Both the position numbers and the translations under genes were made by a program. 64,000 nucleotides of DNA from positions 151,961-215,960 of the forward strand of contig NZ_MLAL01000045.1 in NCBI RefSeq assembly GCF_001875665.1, read 5' to 3'. Numbering within the stretch: the stretch's first letter is position 1; every line of letters starts with the position of its first letter. Under the pieces are notes generated by a model that ran no database searches, was not told where the DNA came from, and saw nothing but the letters and a program-made list of their open reading frames with translations. Source of the DNA: Corynebacterium sp. NML130628. Its GTDB lineage: Bacteria > Actinomycetota > Actinomycetes > Mycobacteriales > Mycobacteriaceae. Below are positions 19,997 to 29,335 of this stretch, in pieces.

Positions 19997-20445
19997 ACGT
20001 TGTCCGGGCTGGGCCCATGGCTCAACGCCAGTGTCGTTTTCATTGACTGTTTGACACTTCCGGAAGGTGAACGACGCGACAAAAAAACTGCGCGTTTACT
20101 TCAGTGCTTCCGCCACGATGCGCGAGCACATCGGGGTGTCAGACTCGGAAGGGTGCGTGACCCTTGCGTACTGCCGCTGTTTATTTGCCATGTCCCTTCT
20201 CCGGTTTCTCACCTAGTTAACCTAGATAAAAACCTTCTTTGGAAGGTGTCATGTTTACCTCACCACCATAACCATGTGGTCATCATGTTGAGGCAACCCG
20301 AGTATTAAAACACGTTCTTACAATAAGCGCAACCCCTTGCCTGCATTATCTCGGTTTGGTTGCAGTGTTGTATCCATTCGGCACATCTTGCATTGATTCG
20401 AGCATGCGCGGTGGTTGCTGTGTACCCTGGGTGGGTGCACGGCGC

Positions 20446-20475
20446 TTGTCCGTCGTATTTTTCTTTATCCATATT
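20446..20475 (+). promoter_or_regulatory. Candidate promoter of the Asp23-like cluster
   Basis: TTGTCC and CATATT are separated by 18 bp on +, placing a transcription start about 12 nt before the first ATG, with GAAGGGA as ribosome site between. A GGGTGG string about 30 bp upstream could suit an alternative sigma factor, so stress control is possible but not shown. Confidence 0.4.
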
Positions 20476-20493
20476 TATATGAAGGGATTTTCC

Positions 20494-20988
20494 ATGGCCG
20501 ACCATAATGCAACCGAGAACACCCCAGCTACCACTGAGGCAAAGGAGACGGAACAGATCCGCACCCGCAACTCCAACCTTGAGACCGAGCACGGGACCAC
20601 AATGATCGACGACAATGTCGTCGGCAAGATCGCCGGCATCGCGGCGCGCGAGGTATCCGGCGTGTACAACCTTGGTGGTGGAGCAGCCCGTATGTGGGGT
20701 GCAGTTCGCGAGTCGCTGACGTCTTCCACCAACGTGCAGCAGGGCGTCGACGTCGCCGTTGAAGACGGCCACGCCTCGGTCGCCGTCGCCATCATTGCGG
20801 AGTACGGTGTTGCCATCCACGAGCTCGCAAACGCTATCCGCGAGAACATCACGGTCGCCGTCACCCGTATGACTGGCCTTATCGTTGACCGCGTCGACGT
20901 CACGGTTCACGACGTCCACCTGCCGGAGCAGGACAACGAGGTATCCCAAGACGCTGCATACAACGCTAACCAGGCCCTGGCCCAGTAG
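20494..20988 (+). CDS. Asp23/Gls24 family envelope stress protein
   Basis: A 164-residue alkaline-shock (Asp23/Gls24) protein. A polar N-terminal 30 residues precede the domain, which starts IDDNVVGKIAGIAAREVSGVYNLGG and ends with VDVTVHDVHLPEQ. In Staphylococcus aureus Asp23 is an abundant membrane-tethered protein linked to cell-envelope stress. Here it opens a six-gene cluster with a second Asp23-like protein and two AmaP/DUF6286-like membrane proteins, the same partners as in Firmicutes. The start ATG has GAAGGGA upstream. Exact molecular function of the family is not known. Confidence 0.88.
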   Translation: MADHNATENTPATTEAKETEQIRTRNSNLETEHGTTMIDDNVVGKIAGIAAREVSGVYNLGGGAARMWGAVRESLTSSTNVQQGVDVAVEDGHASVAVAIIAEYGVAIHELANAIRENITVAVTRMTGLIVDRVDVTVHDVHLPEQDNEVSQDAAYNANQALAQ

Positions 20989-20990
20989 TT

Positions 20991-21302
20991 ATGGCGTACA
21001 CCTCCGTTAGCCGCGAGGTGGCCGAAGCCGCCCGGGACGCCATCTTGGCTATCCCTGGCGTAGCAGGCATGCACGGTGGGCACTTCGGCGAAGTCGCCTT
21101 CCTACTGCCTGGTGGGCGGATCGAGGGGCTGAAACCGGCGACACGATCCTCCGAGCCAAACCTACGCGGCCTAGAAGTGAACTTTATTTACGACGTTTCG
21201 AGCGAACGCGACATTCGTTCCGTCGCCGACGACGTACGCACCGCCGCCCTGCGCGCCACCGATGTCGACTTCGTCGATGTTGTTGTCGCCGACGCCGCAT
21301 AG
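20991..21302 (+). CDS. Conserved small protein of Asp23 cluster
   Basis: A 103-residue soluble protein starting 2 bp after the Asp23 gene. SREVAEAARDAILAIPGVAGMHGG and the later beta-rich VNFIYDVSSERDIRSVADDVRTAAL have the hydrophobic spacing of a minimal Asp23-like fold, and the position in the cluster supports that, but no diagnostic motif is seen. It lacks membrane segments and a signal peptide. It probably works with the adjacent Asp23 proteins. Confidence 0.7.
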   Translation: MAYTSVSREVAEAARDAILAIPGVAGMHGGHFGEVAFLLPGGRIEGLKPATRSSEPNLRGLEVNFIYDVSSERDIRSVADDVRTAALRATDVDFVDVVVADAA

Positions 21303-21361
21303 GACTGTCCTTGCTGGGCAGCCCGCGTTGCGTACCCACAACAAAATCTAAGTGGTGAACA

Positions 21362-21562
21362 ATGAACTTTTTATCTAACAAAGCGCTAACTGGTGTCATT
21401 ATCGGCATTATCGTTGCTTTCTTCGTTACCTTTGGTGGCGGGCTTGGGCTGCTGTGGCTCGTCCTGTTTTCCGTCATCGGTGGCATAGTGGGCGCCCAGC
21501 TCGACGGCAAGCTGGATCTTGCCGAGATCCTGAGCACCAGCTCGGGCAAGGGTCGTAGCTAA
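21362..21562 (+). CDS. Small membrane protein, DUF2273-like
   Basis: A 66-residue protein with two closely spaced hydrophobic helices (about residues 9-27 and 29-47) and a short charged tail. Small DUF2273 membrane proteins commonly occur in Asp23/AmaP operons, and this one has the same size and Gly-rich double-helix pattern. Its stop overlaps the start of the next gene by one base. Likely an envelope anchor or spacer for the Asp23 proteins. Confidence 0.65.
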   Translation: MNFLSNKALTGVIIGIIVAFFVTFGGGLGLLWLVLFSVIGGIVGAQLDGKLDLAEILSTSSGKGRS

Positions 21563-22347
21563 TGGCGTCGAACGAATTCCACCTCAGCGAGCGTGTAATT
21601 ACGCAGATCGCTGAGGTGGCGGCTTCCTCAGTGCCGGGCACGATCGAAATGGACGCGAAGCTGGCCGGTCTGGCAGGCCGCAGCTTTCCCCAAATTGATG
21701 TCCGCCTGGACCGGGTTTCAGGCACCGTGGCCGTCGAAGCCGAGATCGCTACTACTTACCCTGCCCCCATCGCCGCCATCACGGACGCCGTGCGGTCGAC
21801 GATCATTTCGCATATCCGCACCTTGACCGGCTTGGATGTCTCGACCGTCAACATCGAGGTCGCGAATATCACCGCAAACGCCGGTACACCCGTGTCCTGG
21901 GACGACGTAGCAAACCACCAGTCCTTCATCATTCCGACTCCTCTGAAGGTCACACCCCTAGAAGTGGAGTCCCCGACGACGAAGGAGCCAGAACCGTTGC
22001 GCGACATCGTCGCCCGCTCGCTTGTCGACGACCTCACAGCCACCCACGCCCCAGAACCGGCGGCTGTTGCGTCTGTCGTGGCGCCCCAGCCACACCCCGT
22101 CCGAACAAAAGGCTTCGAAACGCAGCCACCCCGGGTATTCCGACCACGCACGCCGGAACCCGTCCGACTGCAGAGCATCCAAGTACGCGAACAACGCGCG
22201 TACAGCCCAAGTGCTCCGAATCCGGCGCCACTCAAGCCAGTTCGTGTGAAGCCCGCTGCAGCACCGAAGCCGGTGAAGGCACCGCAGCCACAACCGCTTC
22301 GCCAAATCACAATCAAACCGGCGGTGAAGTACTATGACCGAACCTAA
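21562..22347 (+). CDS. Asp23/Gls24 domain protein with Pro-rich tail
   Basis: A 261-residue protein whose first 115 residues are a second Asp23-like domain (FHLSERVITQIAEVAASSVPGTIEM, then VRSTIISHIRTLTGLDVSTVNIEVANI). From about residue 130 it is Pro/Lys/Arg-rich, with repeated R-P-x-P and K-P-V type strings, so the tail is probably extended and basic. Such a tail could contact nucleic acid, lipid headgroups or partner proteins. It overlaps the following membrane protein gene by 14 bp. Confidence 0.8.
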   Translation: MASNEFHLSERVITQIAEVAASSVPGTIEMDAKLAGLAGRSFPQIDVRLDRVSGTVAVEAEIATTYPAPIAAITDAVRSTIISHIRTLTGLDVSTVNIEVANITANAGTPVSWDDVANHQSFIIPTPLKVTPLEVESPTTKEPEPLRDIVARSLVDDLTATHAPEPAAVASVVAPQPHPVRTKGFETQPPRVFRPRTPEPVRLQSIQVREQRAYSPSAPNPAPLKPVRVKPAAAPKPVKAPQPQPLRQITIKPAVKYYDRT

Positions 22348-22927
22348 TACCTCCGTCATCCCAGTAGGTCCGCACCCTGCAGTCGCCCCCAAGGCCAGCC
22401 CCGCGGCTCGTTGGCTCAGCGTGCTTGCCGGCCTCATCTTCCTTGGCGGAGCCGTCACAACAGGCCACGACGCTTGGGTTCGACTCCAGGAATCTAGCAA
22501 CCAATCCGAGTGGCTCCCCGAGCTCTACGACCAATTGACGTTGCACCTCATTGACATCACATGGGTCGGCGTCGCAGTTGGCATCGTCGTCATGCTGGTG
22601 GGAATAGCTCTCATCATTGCATCATTCAAGCCCCGTCAGAAGACGCATTTGCGGGTGCAGTCGCCGGTTTCAATTTGGACCCGCCCAGTGGACATTGCAC
22701 GGAAATCAACATTCCTCGCAACGTCTCAGCTTGGGGCAAACCATGCGCGGACCAAAGCGGACCGGAAGAAGCTTACGCTCACGATGCAGACCGACAGGCA
22801 GCGACCGGAGGTCGAACAGCAGGCAAATGACTCTCTCGCTACCGAATTCCAGCGTCTGGAGCAGCTGCCCGCTATCACAATCAAGACCGAGGCACCGGCA
22901 GCTGTTGCGCAACAGGAGGCGAAATAA
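22334..22927 (+). CDS. Membrane protein, DUF6286-like
   Basis: A 197-residue protein with two predicted membrane helices, at about residues 26-46 and 76-98, separated by a charged loop, and a long polar C-terminus. It overlaps the second Asp23-like gene by 14 bp and abuts the AmaP-like gene. The layout resembles AmaP/DUF6286 proteins that tether Asp23 to the membrane in other bacteria, but sequence alone does not prove this. Confidence 0.65.
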   Translation: MTEPNTSVIPVGPHPAVAPKASPAARWLSVLAGLIFLGGAVTTGHDAWVRLQESSNQSEWLPELYDQLTLHLIDITWVGVAVGIVVMLVGIALIIASFKPRQKTHLRVQSPVSIWTRPVDIARKSTFLATSQLGANHARTKADRKKLTLTMQTDRQRPEVEQQANDSLATEFQRLEQLPAITIKTEAPAAVAQQEAK

Positions 22928-23488
22928 ATGACCAAGACCCTTGCTTTCTTTGACCGCCTACTCGTTTTCATTCTCGGTGCTGCGTTTCTCTGCCTCGGAT
23001 TCATTCCACTCACCTACTTTTGGGACATCCCATACGTGAGCGAATGGACCCAACAGGTCGATCCAGCGGTGATCAGCAACCTGCCCTACCGTTCCTCATA
23101 CAACACCGCGCTCATCGTCGGAACAGTTGTCTTGGTCGTTCTGGGACTGTGGGCGATCATCGCGAATATCCGCAGCCGCGGATTCTCCACCCGAGCAATC
23201 ACCGCGGCCGACGCCGAGCATGGCACGACCGAGATCAACGTGAAACGAGTTGCTGAGGCTGCGTGCCACCACCTGGCAACCAACCCGATGATTAACTCAG
23301 CGGACGCCAAGGTCGCGATGGTCGAGACTCGCCCGACCGTAGAGTTCGTCGCAGTCGCAAACCCTGCGTTCTCACTCGATGACGTCGCTGCAGTTCTCGA
23401 GGCAGCCGACCAGGATTTCCGGATGGCAAACCACACAATGAACGTGGATACCCTCTGGAAGCTGCATTACGACCAAGTCGCCTCCTAA
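22928..23488 (+). CDS. AmaP-like alkaline shock membrane anchor
   Basis: A 186-residue protein with two membrane helices (about residues 8-30 and 57-79) followed by a soluble C-terminal domain of about 100 residues. This is the size and layout of AmaP, the membrane anchor of Asp23 in S. aureus. The C-terminal part (residues 92-186) has the alternating pattern of an Asp23-like fold. It is the last gene of the cluster, ending 13 bp before a strong terminator. Confidence 0.72.
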   Translation: MTKTLAFFDRLLVFILGAAFLCLGFIPLTYFWDIPYVSEWTQQVDPAVISNLPYRSSYNTALIVGTVVLVVLGLWAIIANIRSRGFSTRAITAADAEHGTTEINVKRVAEAACHHLATNPMINSADAKVAMVETRPTVEFVAVANPAFSLDDVAAVLEAADQDFRMANHTMNVDTLWKLHYDQVAS

Positions 23489-23501
23489 CTCCTTAGATAG
23501 C

Positions 23502-23540
23502 AAAAGCTCCCCACTTCGCAATGCGCGGTGGGGAGCTTTT
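23502..23540 (+). terminator. Terminator of the Asp23-like cluster
   Basis: AAAAGCTCCCCAC pairs perfectly with GTGGGGAGCTTTT around a 13-nt loop, giving a 13-bp stem with a T-run just after the Asp23 cluster. Confidence 0.9.
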
Positions 23541-23578
23541 CTGTGCCCGTTCGTCAGGCTTCAGGAGCACTAACGTGG

Positions 23579-24122
23579 CAGGTTCGGGCTTAAGGGACCT
23601 TATGTGTGTATAAATCTATCCGGTTTACCGGGGTGACCTCGACCAACAACCCGATATGGTTTTCAAAACAGTTCCATTCGCCCATTTTGAGGAATCAACA
23701 CTGAATAGCGTCTGATGTGTGGTACGGAAGCTGCGGGTAGCACAGCGAGATCGACGGCTATAAGCCAGGAACGAGCCGTCCCGTACGATGAGGGCTCGCG
23801 CACCAACACAGAGCCCAGCAAAAGCCCTTTACGTGCGCCATACAGGCCGCGTCGCGGGAAGAACCGCGTGTTGAGGTTCTCCATATACATCCCAAGACCG
23901 CCTGTGCCGTTTACCGGGAAGCAAAGCTTCGAGGCATGTCGTTAAGCAGACTGACGTACAGCTTGAGTGGAAGACGAACTCACGTGACGTGGTCACTGAG
24001 AAGGGTGGCCGAACGAATTCGACACCGGCATTGTTAACCAGTTGAATCCCAGCTTAGGCGTGAGAAAAGGGTGGGCTGGACGCAGCTAGTTACACACAAA
24101 ATGTCCCTTAAGCCCAGGTTCG
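23579..24122. repeat. 8-bp target-site duplication flanking the 528-bp element
   Basis: CAGGTTCG occurs at 23579-23586 and again at 24115-24122 in direct orientation, immediately outside the two terminal inverted repeats. Confidence 0.75.
23587..24114. mobile_element. 528-bp insertion remnant or non-autonomous element with TIRs
   Basis: The ends begin GGCTTAAGGGAC on both strands and match at 22 of 24 positions through TGTGTGTA. The 8-bp direct repeat CAGGTTCG flanks the unit exactly (23579-23586 and 24115-24122), as expected of a target-site duplication. An 8-bp duplication and TTAAGGGAC..TGTGTGTAA-type ends recall the IS256 group, but no transposase could be recognised inside. Two short frames of about 75 codons exist, neither with a familiar motif. 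It is either a decayed insertion sequence with its middle deleted or a MITE-like element. It fills most of the gene-free stretch between the Asp23 cluster and tuf. Confidence 0.75.
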
Positions 24123-24163
24123 GGCCTATCCTCAGCCGGGTGGATCAGCGGGCTCTCGCATGC

Positions 24164-24200
24164 AAAAAGGTCACTCCCCGTGGCGGGGAGTGACCTTTTA
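24164..24200 (-). terminator. Terminator of tuf
   Basis: A stem AAGGTCACTCCCC with GGGGAGTGACCTT and A/T flanks on both sides lies just past the tuf stop on the - strand. It is symmetrical enough to work in both directions. Confidence 0.9.
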
Positions 24201-24220
24201 AGTCACATTATCGGGATAAA

Positions 24221-25411
24221 TTAGCCGATAATCTTGGTGACGCGACCAGCGCCGACGGTGCGGGAGCCTTCGCGGATAGCGAAGCGCAGGCCCTCGTCCA
24301 TTGCGACTGGGTGGATCAGCTCGACGGACATATCAACGTTGTCGCCAGGCATGACCATCTCGGTGCCCTCAGGCAGGTGCACAACACCGGTAACGTCGGT
24401 GGTGCGGAAGTAGAACTGAGGACGGTAGTTGTCGAAGAATGGCGTGTGTCGGCCACCCTCGTCCTTGGACAGGACGTAGACGGAGCCCTCGAACTTGGAG
24501 TGAGGGGTGTAAGCGCCCGGCTTGATGACAACCTGGCCACGCTCAACGTCCTCACGCTTCAGGCCACGAAGCAGCAGAGCTGCGTTGTCGCCAGCCTCAG
24601 CGGTGTCGAGAAGCTTGTTGAACATCTCGATCGAGGTGACGGTGGTCTTTGTGGACTTCTCGCGGATACCGATGATCTCAACTTCGTCGTTGAGGTTCAG
24701 GACGCCACGCTCAACACGGCCGGTAACAACGGTACCGCGACCGGAAATGGTGAAGATGTCCTCGATCGGCATCAGGAAGTCGCGGTCGGTCTCACGGACT
24801 GGATCCGGGATCGAGTTGTCGCAAGCTTCCATGAGCTCGACGATGGACTGTACCCACTTCTCTTCGCCCTCAAGAGCCTTCAGAGCGGAGATGTGAACGA
24901 TTGGAGCCTCTTCGTCGTAGTCCTGCTCGGCGAGCAGCTCGCGAACCTCCATCTCGACGAGCTCGATGATTTCCTCATCATCGACCATGTCGCACTTGTT
25001 CAGTGCAACGAGGATGTAAGGAACGCCAACCTGGCGTGCGAGCAGAACGTGCTCGCGGGTCTGAGGCATTGGGCCGTCGGTAGCAGCAACCACGAGGATT
25101 GCGCCGTCCATCTGGGCTGCGCCGGTAATCATGTTCTTGATGTAGTCGGCGTGGCCTGGGGCGTCCACGTGAGCGTAGTGACGCTTCGGGGTGTTGTACT
25201 CGACGTGCGAAATGTTAATGGTAATGCCGCGCTCGCGCTCCTCCGGAGCCTTGTCGATCGCGTCGTACGCGAAGGACTTGTTCTCCTCCGGGTACTGGTC
25301 CGCGAGCACCTTGGTGATCGCGGCCGTGGTGGTCGTCTTACCGTGGTCGACGTGACCAATGGTACCGATGTTCACGTGCGGCTTAGAGCGCTCGAACTTT
25401 TCCTTTGCCAC
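24221..25411 (-). CDS. tuf: Elongation factor Tu
   Basis: EF-Tu, the GTPase that delivers aminoacyl-tRNA to the ribosome, 396 residues. G1 is [10 protein letters not shown]3 DAPGHADYI (the variant with Ala in DxPGH) and G4 NKCD; domains 2 and 3 are complete. It is separated from fusA by 311 bp that hold its own promoter, so it can be transcribed apart from the str operon. Confidence 0.99.
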   Translation of the reverse strand: MAKEKFERSKPHVNIGTIGHVDHGKTTTTAAITKVLADQYPEENKSFAYDAIDKAPEERERGITINISHVEYNTPKRHYAHVDAPGHADYIKNMITGAAQMDGAILVVAATDGPMPQTREHVLLARQVGVPYILVALNKCDMVDDEEIIELVEMEVRELLAEQDYDEEAPIVHISALKALEGEEKWVQSIVELMEACDNSIPDPVRETDRDFLMPIEDIFTISGRGTVVTGRVERGVLNLNDEVEIIGIREKSTKTTVTSIEMFNKLLDTAEAGDNAALLLRGLKREDVERGQVVIKPGAYTPHSKFEGSVYVLSKDEGGRHTPFFDNYRPQFYFRTTDVTGVVHLPEGTEMVMPGDNVDMSVELIHPVAMDEGLRFAIREGSRTVGAGRVTKIIG

Positions 25412-25520
25412 TGTATGTCCTCCTGGACTTCATGGTGGCTACGACCTTCGCAGCCACGTGGTTTACATTTGCCTTGCCTCCGAAGAGGCGATGGCTCTTT
25501 CACAATGTGCCAGTTACCTG

Positions 25521-25549
25521 ATCCTAGAGATTCCATGCCCGATTTTCAA
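25521..25549 (-). promoter_or_regulatory. Candidate tuf promoter
   Basis: On the - strand TTGAAA and TAGGAT are spaced by 17 bp, about 110 nt before the tuf ATG. The remainder of the fusA-tuf gap shows no coding frame and no strong terminator. Confidence 0.6.
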
Positions 25550-25722
25550 ACTGTCAGACCGAATCTTCCGGGACCATTCGTCGCGAGTAACGGCCGGCTC
25601 AAACCACCACACCTCGGGCGTGGTAGCTCCAGCACGGCCGCTACTTGCGACCGCCCTTGCCCCTCTTTACCAATCAACTCGCTGGCACACGAAGTTGGTC
25701 GTCGAGAAGCAAGGGAAAACGA

Positions 25723-27843
25723 CTAGTTGCCGTTACGCTCGTCGATGATTTCCTGCGCAACGTTGGAAGGAACCTCACCGTAGGAGTCGAACACCATGGT
25801 GTAGTTCGCACGACCCTGCGTCTTGGAACGCAGGTCGCCAACGTAGCCGAACATCTGGGACAGCGGGACAACAGCCTTGACGACCTTCGCGCCGGAGCGG
25901 TCGTCCATCGAGTTGACCTGGCCACGACGGGAGTTCAGGTCACCAATGACATCACCCATGTACTCCTCAGGCGTGACGACCTCAACAGCCATCAGTGGCT
26001 CAAGCAGGATCGGCTTCGCCTTTGCGACGGCCTCCTTGAGCACCTGCGAACCAGCCATCTTGAAGGCCATTTCGGAAGAGTCAACCTCGTGGTAGGCACC
26101 GTCTTCGAGGGTCGCCTTGATGTTGACCAGCGGGTAGCCAGCCAGGTAGCCGTACTGCATCGCGTCCTGAATACCAGCGTCGACGGAAGGGATGTACTCC
26201 TTCGGAACACGGCCACCGGTGACAGCGTTGACGAACTGGTAGGTTGCGCTCTCGCCCTCTTCCAGAGTCTCCGGGTCCGGGTTGTAAGGCTCGATGGTAA
26301 CGATAACCTTCGCGAACTGACCAGAACCACCGGTCTGCTTCTTGTGCGTGTAGTCGAGGGACTCCACCTTCTTGCGGATGGTTTCGCGGTAAGCAACCTG
26401 CGGGGAACCGATGTTTGCCTCAACCTTGAACTCGCGCTTCATGCGGTCCACAAGGACATCGAGGTGGAGCTCACCCATACCGCCGATGACGGTCTGGCCG
26501 GTCTCGTCGTCAAGGTGAACGGTAAAGGTTGGGTCCTCTTCCGAAAGCTTCTGGATAGCCGTACCCAGCTTCTCCTGGTCAGCCTTCGTCTTCGGCTCAA
26601 TAGCAACCTGAATAACCGGGTCCGGGAAGTCCATGGACTCGAGGATGATCGGGTGGTCAGGGTTGCACAGGGTGTCACCCGTAGTCGTGTGCTTCAGACC
26701 GATGAACGCGTAGATGTTACCGGCGTCAGCGTGCTCGACCGGGTTCTCCTTGTTCGCGTGCATCTGGAAGAGCTTACCGACGCGCTCACGCTGCTGCTTC
26801 GTCGAGTTCAGCATGTTCTCGCCCGGAATTGCCTGGCCGGAGTAAACACGGACGTAGGTCAGCTTGCCGAAGAATGGGTGCACTGCGATCTTGAACGCAA
26901 GAGCGGAGAAAGGCTCATCAACGGAAGGCTTACGGGTCAGATCACTCTCACCGTCAAGCGCGGTGCCGTGGACCTCACCGATGTCCAGCGGAGAAGGCAA
27001 GTAATCGACGATGGCGTCCAGCACAGGCTCAACGCCCTTGTTGCGGTACGCGGTACCACAGAAGACTGGGTAGACCTCCGAGTTCACGGTGAGCTTACGG
27101 ATACCAGCCTTGAGCTCCTCAATCGTGAGTTCTTCGCCGCCGAAGTACTTCTCCATGAGCTCTTCGTCAGACTCTGCAACGGTCTCGACGAGCTTCTCGC
27201 GGTACTCCTCGGCCTTCGCCTTCAGATCGTCCGGAATCTCGGTGATTTGTGCAGGTGTGCCGGTCTCAACCTTGCCGGGCCACAGCATCGCCTTCATCTC
27301 AAGGAGGTCGACGACGCCGTCAAAGTTGTCCTCAGCGCCGATTGGCAGCTGCATTACCAGCGGCTTCGCACCAAGACGGTCGACGATCGTGCCGACCGTG
27401 TAGTAGAAGTCAGCACCCAGCTTGTCCATCTTATTGACGAAGCAGATACGTGGGACGTCGTACTTGGCAGCCTGACGCCACACCTGCTCGGACTGCGGCT
27501 CAACGCCTTCCTTACCGTCGAACACCGCAACAGCGCCATCGAGCACGCGCAGGGAGCGCTCAACCTCAACAGTGAAGTCCACGTGACCCGGCGTATCGAT
27601 GATGTTGATCTGGTTGTTATTCCAGAAGCAAGTTACGGCAGCGGAAGTAATGGTGATGCCGCGCTCTTTCTCCTGATCCATCCAGTCAGTAGTCGCGCCA
27701 CCGTCGTGGGTCTCGCCGACCTTACGGTTAATACCGGTGTAGAACAGAATGCGCTCTGTCGTGGTGGTCTTACCAGCATCGATGTGGGCCATGATGCCGA
27801 TGTTGCGGACCTTGTGAAGATCCTTAAGCACTTCTTGTGCCAC
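25723..27843 (-). CDS. fusA: Elongation factor G
   Basis: EF-G, the translocation GTPase, 706 residues of normal length. It has G1 [15 protein letters not shown], the switch II motif [17 protein letters not shown] (core DTPGHVD), and NKMD for G4. All five domains appear complete, ending with the conserved [14 protein letters not shown] region. It lies downstream of rpsG after a 240-bp gap that contains a strong hairpin. Confidence 0.99.
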   Translation of the reverse strand: MAQEVLKDLHKVRNIGIMAHIDAGKTTTTERILFYTGINRKVGETHDGGATTDWMDQEKERGITITSAAVTCFWNNNQINIIDTPGHVDFTVEVERSLRVLDGAVAVFDGKEGVEPQSEQVWRQAAKYDVPRICFVNKMDKLGADFYYTVGTIVDRLGAKPLVMQLPIGAEDNFDGVVDLLEMKAMLWPGKVETGTPAQITEIPDDLKAKAEEYREKLVETVAESDEELMEKYFGGEELTIEELKAGIRKLTVNSEVYPVFCGTAYRNKGVEPVLDAIVDYLPSPLDIGEVHGTALDGESDLTRKPSVDEPFSALAFKIAVHPFFGKLTYVRVYSGQAIPGENMLNSTKQQRERVGKLFQMHANKENPVEHADAGNIYAFIGLKHTTTGDTLCNPDHPIILESMDFPDPVIQVAIEPKTKADQEKLGTAIQKLSEEDPTFTVHLDDETGQTVIGGMGELHLDVLVDRMKREFKVEANIGSPQVAYRETIRKKVESLDYTHKKQTGGSGQFAKVIVTIEPYNPDPETLEEGESATYQFVNAVTGGRVPKEYIPSVDAGIQDAMQYGYLAGYPLVNIKATLEDGAYHEVDSSEMAFKMAGSQVLKEAVAKAKPILLEPLMAVEVVTPEEYMGDVIGDLNSRRGQVNSMDDRSGAKVVKAVVPLSQMFGYVGDLRSKTQGRANYTMVFDSYGEVPSNVAQEIIDERNGN

Positions 27844-27984
27844 GTTATTTACCCCAACTTAAAAGTCGTCGACGTGCTACACACGTCTTGGCGAATATTT
27901 ACCTAGTTCATTGTGCCACTGTTTGCCCACGATGGGCAGTGTCAGCCGAAAAATCACCACAAAACAAAAACCCGGACGCCGCAC

Positions 27985-28008
27985 GTGCACCCACATTGGT
28001 GGGTGCAC
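27985..28008 (-). other. Hairpin in the rpsG-fusA intergenic region
   Basis: GTGCACCCAC and GTGGGTGCAC form a perfect 10-bp stem with a 4-nt ATTG loop. On the - strand a T-rich stretch (GGGTTTTTGTTTTG) follows about 12 nt downstream, further than in a classic terminator. It could cause partial termination or be an RNA processing site before fusA. Confidence 0.55.
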
Positions 28009-28083
28009 ACGTATGCAGTTGTGCACACGCTGTCCGTGTCAGCATGGTCCGGGCGATTTGCTTCATAGATGACCTACCGGCGA

Positions 28084-28551
28084 CTACCAGCGGTAGTGAG
28101 CAAACGCGCGGTTTGCCTCAGCCATCTTGTGAACGTCCTCGCGACGCTTCACGGATGCTCCCAAACCGTTGGACGCGTCCAGAATCTCGTTTGCGAGACG
28201 CTCGATCATCGAGTTCTCACGACGCTGACGCGTAAAGGTGACCATCCAGCGCAGGGCCAGCGTGGTTGAGCGAACCGGCTTGACCTCAACCGGGACCTGG
28301 TAGGTAGCGCCACCAACACGGCGTGAACGTACCTCAAGGTCAGGGCGGATGTTGCCGAGCGCCTTTTCCAAGGTGCCGACCGGATCGGTGCCCGTCTTTT
28401 CACGGCAGATCTCAAGCGCGCCGTAGACGATGCGCTCAGCGGTGGATTTCTTACCGTCGACAAGTACCTTATTGACCAGCTGGGTCACGAGTTCAGAGTT
28501 GTATACCGGGTCCTTAACGATGGGACGCTTCGGAGCTTGCTGCTTACGCAT
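28084..28551 (-). CDS. rpsG: 30S ribosomal protein S7
   Basis: S7, the assembly initiator of the small-subunit head, 155 residues. It begins [17 protein letters not shown] and has the conserved [20 protein letters not shown] core and the [19 protein letters not shown] end. It follows rpsL by 6 bp. Confidence 0.98.
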   Translation of the reverse strand: MRKQQAPKRPIVKDPVYNSELVTQLVNKVLVDGKKSTAERIVYGALEICREKTGTDPVGTLEKALGNIRPDLEVRSRRVGGATYQVPVEVKPVRSTTLALRWMVTFTRQRRENSMIERLANEILDASNGLGASVKRREDVHKMAEANRAFAHYRW

Positions 28552-28557
28552 TTCTGA

Positions 28558-28929
28558 TTACTGTCCCTTCTTTGCGCCGTAGCGGGAACGAGCCTGCTTA
28601 CGATCCTTGACGCCCTGGGTATCCAAGGAGCCACGAACAATCTTGTAGCGAACACCCGGGAGGTCCTTCACACGACCACCACGGACGAGCACCATGGAGT
28701 GCTCCTGGAGGTTGTGACCCTCGCCCGGAATGTATGCAGAAACCTCGATACCGGAGCTCAGACGAACACGAGCAACCTTGCGGAGCGCCGAGTTCGGCTT
28801 CTTCGGCGTGGTGGTGTACACACGGGTGCACACACCACGACGCTGCGGGGAACCCTTCAGCGCTGCAGTTGCTACCTTGCCACGCTTGTCGTGGCGGCCC
28901 TTGCGGACCAGCTGCTGGATAGTTGGCAT
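28558..28929 (-). CDS. rpsL: 30S ribosomal protein S12
   Basis: S12, a decoding-centre protein, 123 residues starting [18 protein letters not shown]. The streptomycin-contact segments [18 protein letters not shown] and [16 protein letters not shown] carry the sensitive-type lysines (K in TPKKPNS and in VKDLPGVR). The ATG with AGAAGGAAAA upstream is preferred over one 16 codons earlier. First gene of the str operon. Confidence 0.98.
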   Translation of the reverse strand: MPTIQQLVRKGRHDKRGKVATAALKGSPQRRGVCTRVYTTTPKKPNSALRKVARVRLSSGIEVSAYIPGEGHNLQEHSMVLVRGGRVKDLPGVRYKIVRGSLDTQGVKDRKQARSRYGAKKGQ

Positions 28930-29085
28930 TAATTTTCCTTCTAAGTTTTTACGCCGAGACGGCAATCGCCTGAACATGCAAAAATGAGGGCTCTTTCCCG
29001 GGGCCCTACCGCACGTCCAGAACGTCCCGCCACGTTGATGCGAAAACGATCAGACACTTCACCTTTAGATGGTGAACCGTCCGAC

Positions 29086-29115
29086 ACAGTATCACGTTTA
29101 CCGTCCATCACGCAA
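29086..29115 (-). promoter_or_regulatory. Candidate promoter of the rpsL operon
   Basis: TTGCGT and TACTGT are separated by 18 bp on -, about 157 nt before rpsL. The gap 28930-29335 holds this promoter, a long rpsL leader and, on the other side, the nrdD control region; no gene is seen in it. Confidence 0.4.
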
Positions 29116-29232
29116 CAATGGCTCCACGGTCGGCTTCCCCTCCCCCGGTAGAGGGTAAACCTAAGAACCACTTCCTTACCACTACACCTACGCCACCACC
29201 CACCCGTCGTCCGAGCACAGCAGACCACGGAA

Positions 29233-29279
29233 CTACCATATCTAGTAGTGGTAGCTACTTTTGTGTCGATATCTACTAA
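29233..29279 (+). promoter_or_regulatory. Tandem NrdR-like boxes upstream of nrdD
   Basis: Two copies of a box with core ATATCTA (CCATATCTAG at 29236 and CGATATCTAC at 29267) resemble the NrdR consensus CwATATCTwG. Their centres are 31 bp apart, three helical turns, which is the usual NrdR spacing. They lie 60-100 bp before nrdD, as expected for repression of ribonucleotide reductase genes. Confidence 0.65.
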
Positions 29280-29335
29280 ATGCGATCTATGGAATTACAG
29301 CTACGTTAGTAACGAACCGAGAGAAAGGAAGACGC

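Noticed and set aside
23663..23945. Two short frames of about 75 codons on opposite strands inside the 528-bp element.
   Set aside because: Neither has a ribosome site, a familiar motif or transposase-like catalytic residues.
28979..29008. Possible attenuator in the rpsL leader: AGGGC/GCCCT followed by TTTTT on -.
   Set aside because: The stem has only five pairs with a long loop, too weak to report as a terminator.
29150..29207. A tRNA-like string on the - strand (GTAGGTGTAGTGGTAAGG...) upstream of rpsL.
   Set aside because: It has a D-arm-like part, but no pairing acceptor stem, T arm or anticodon stem could be built.
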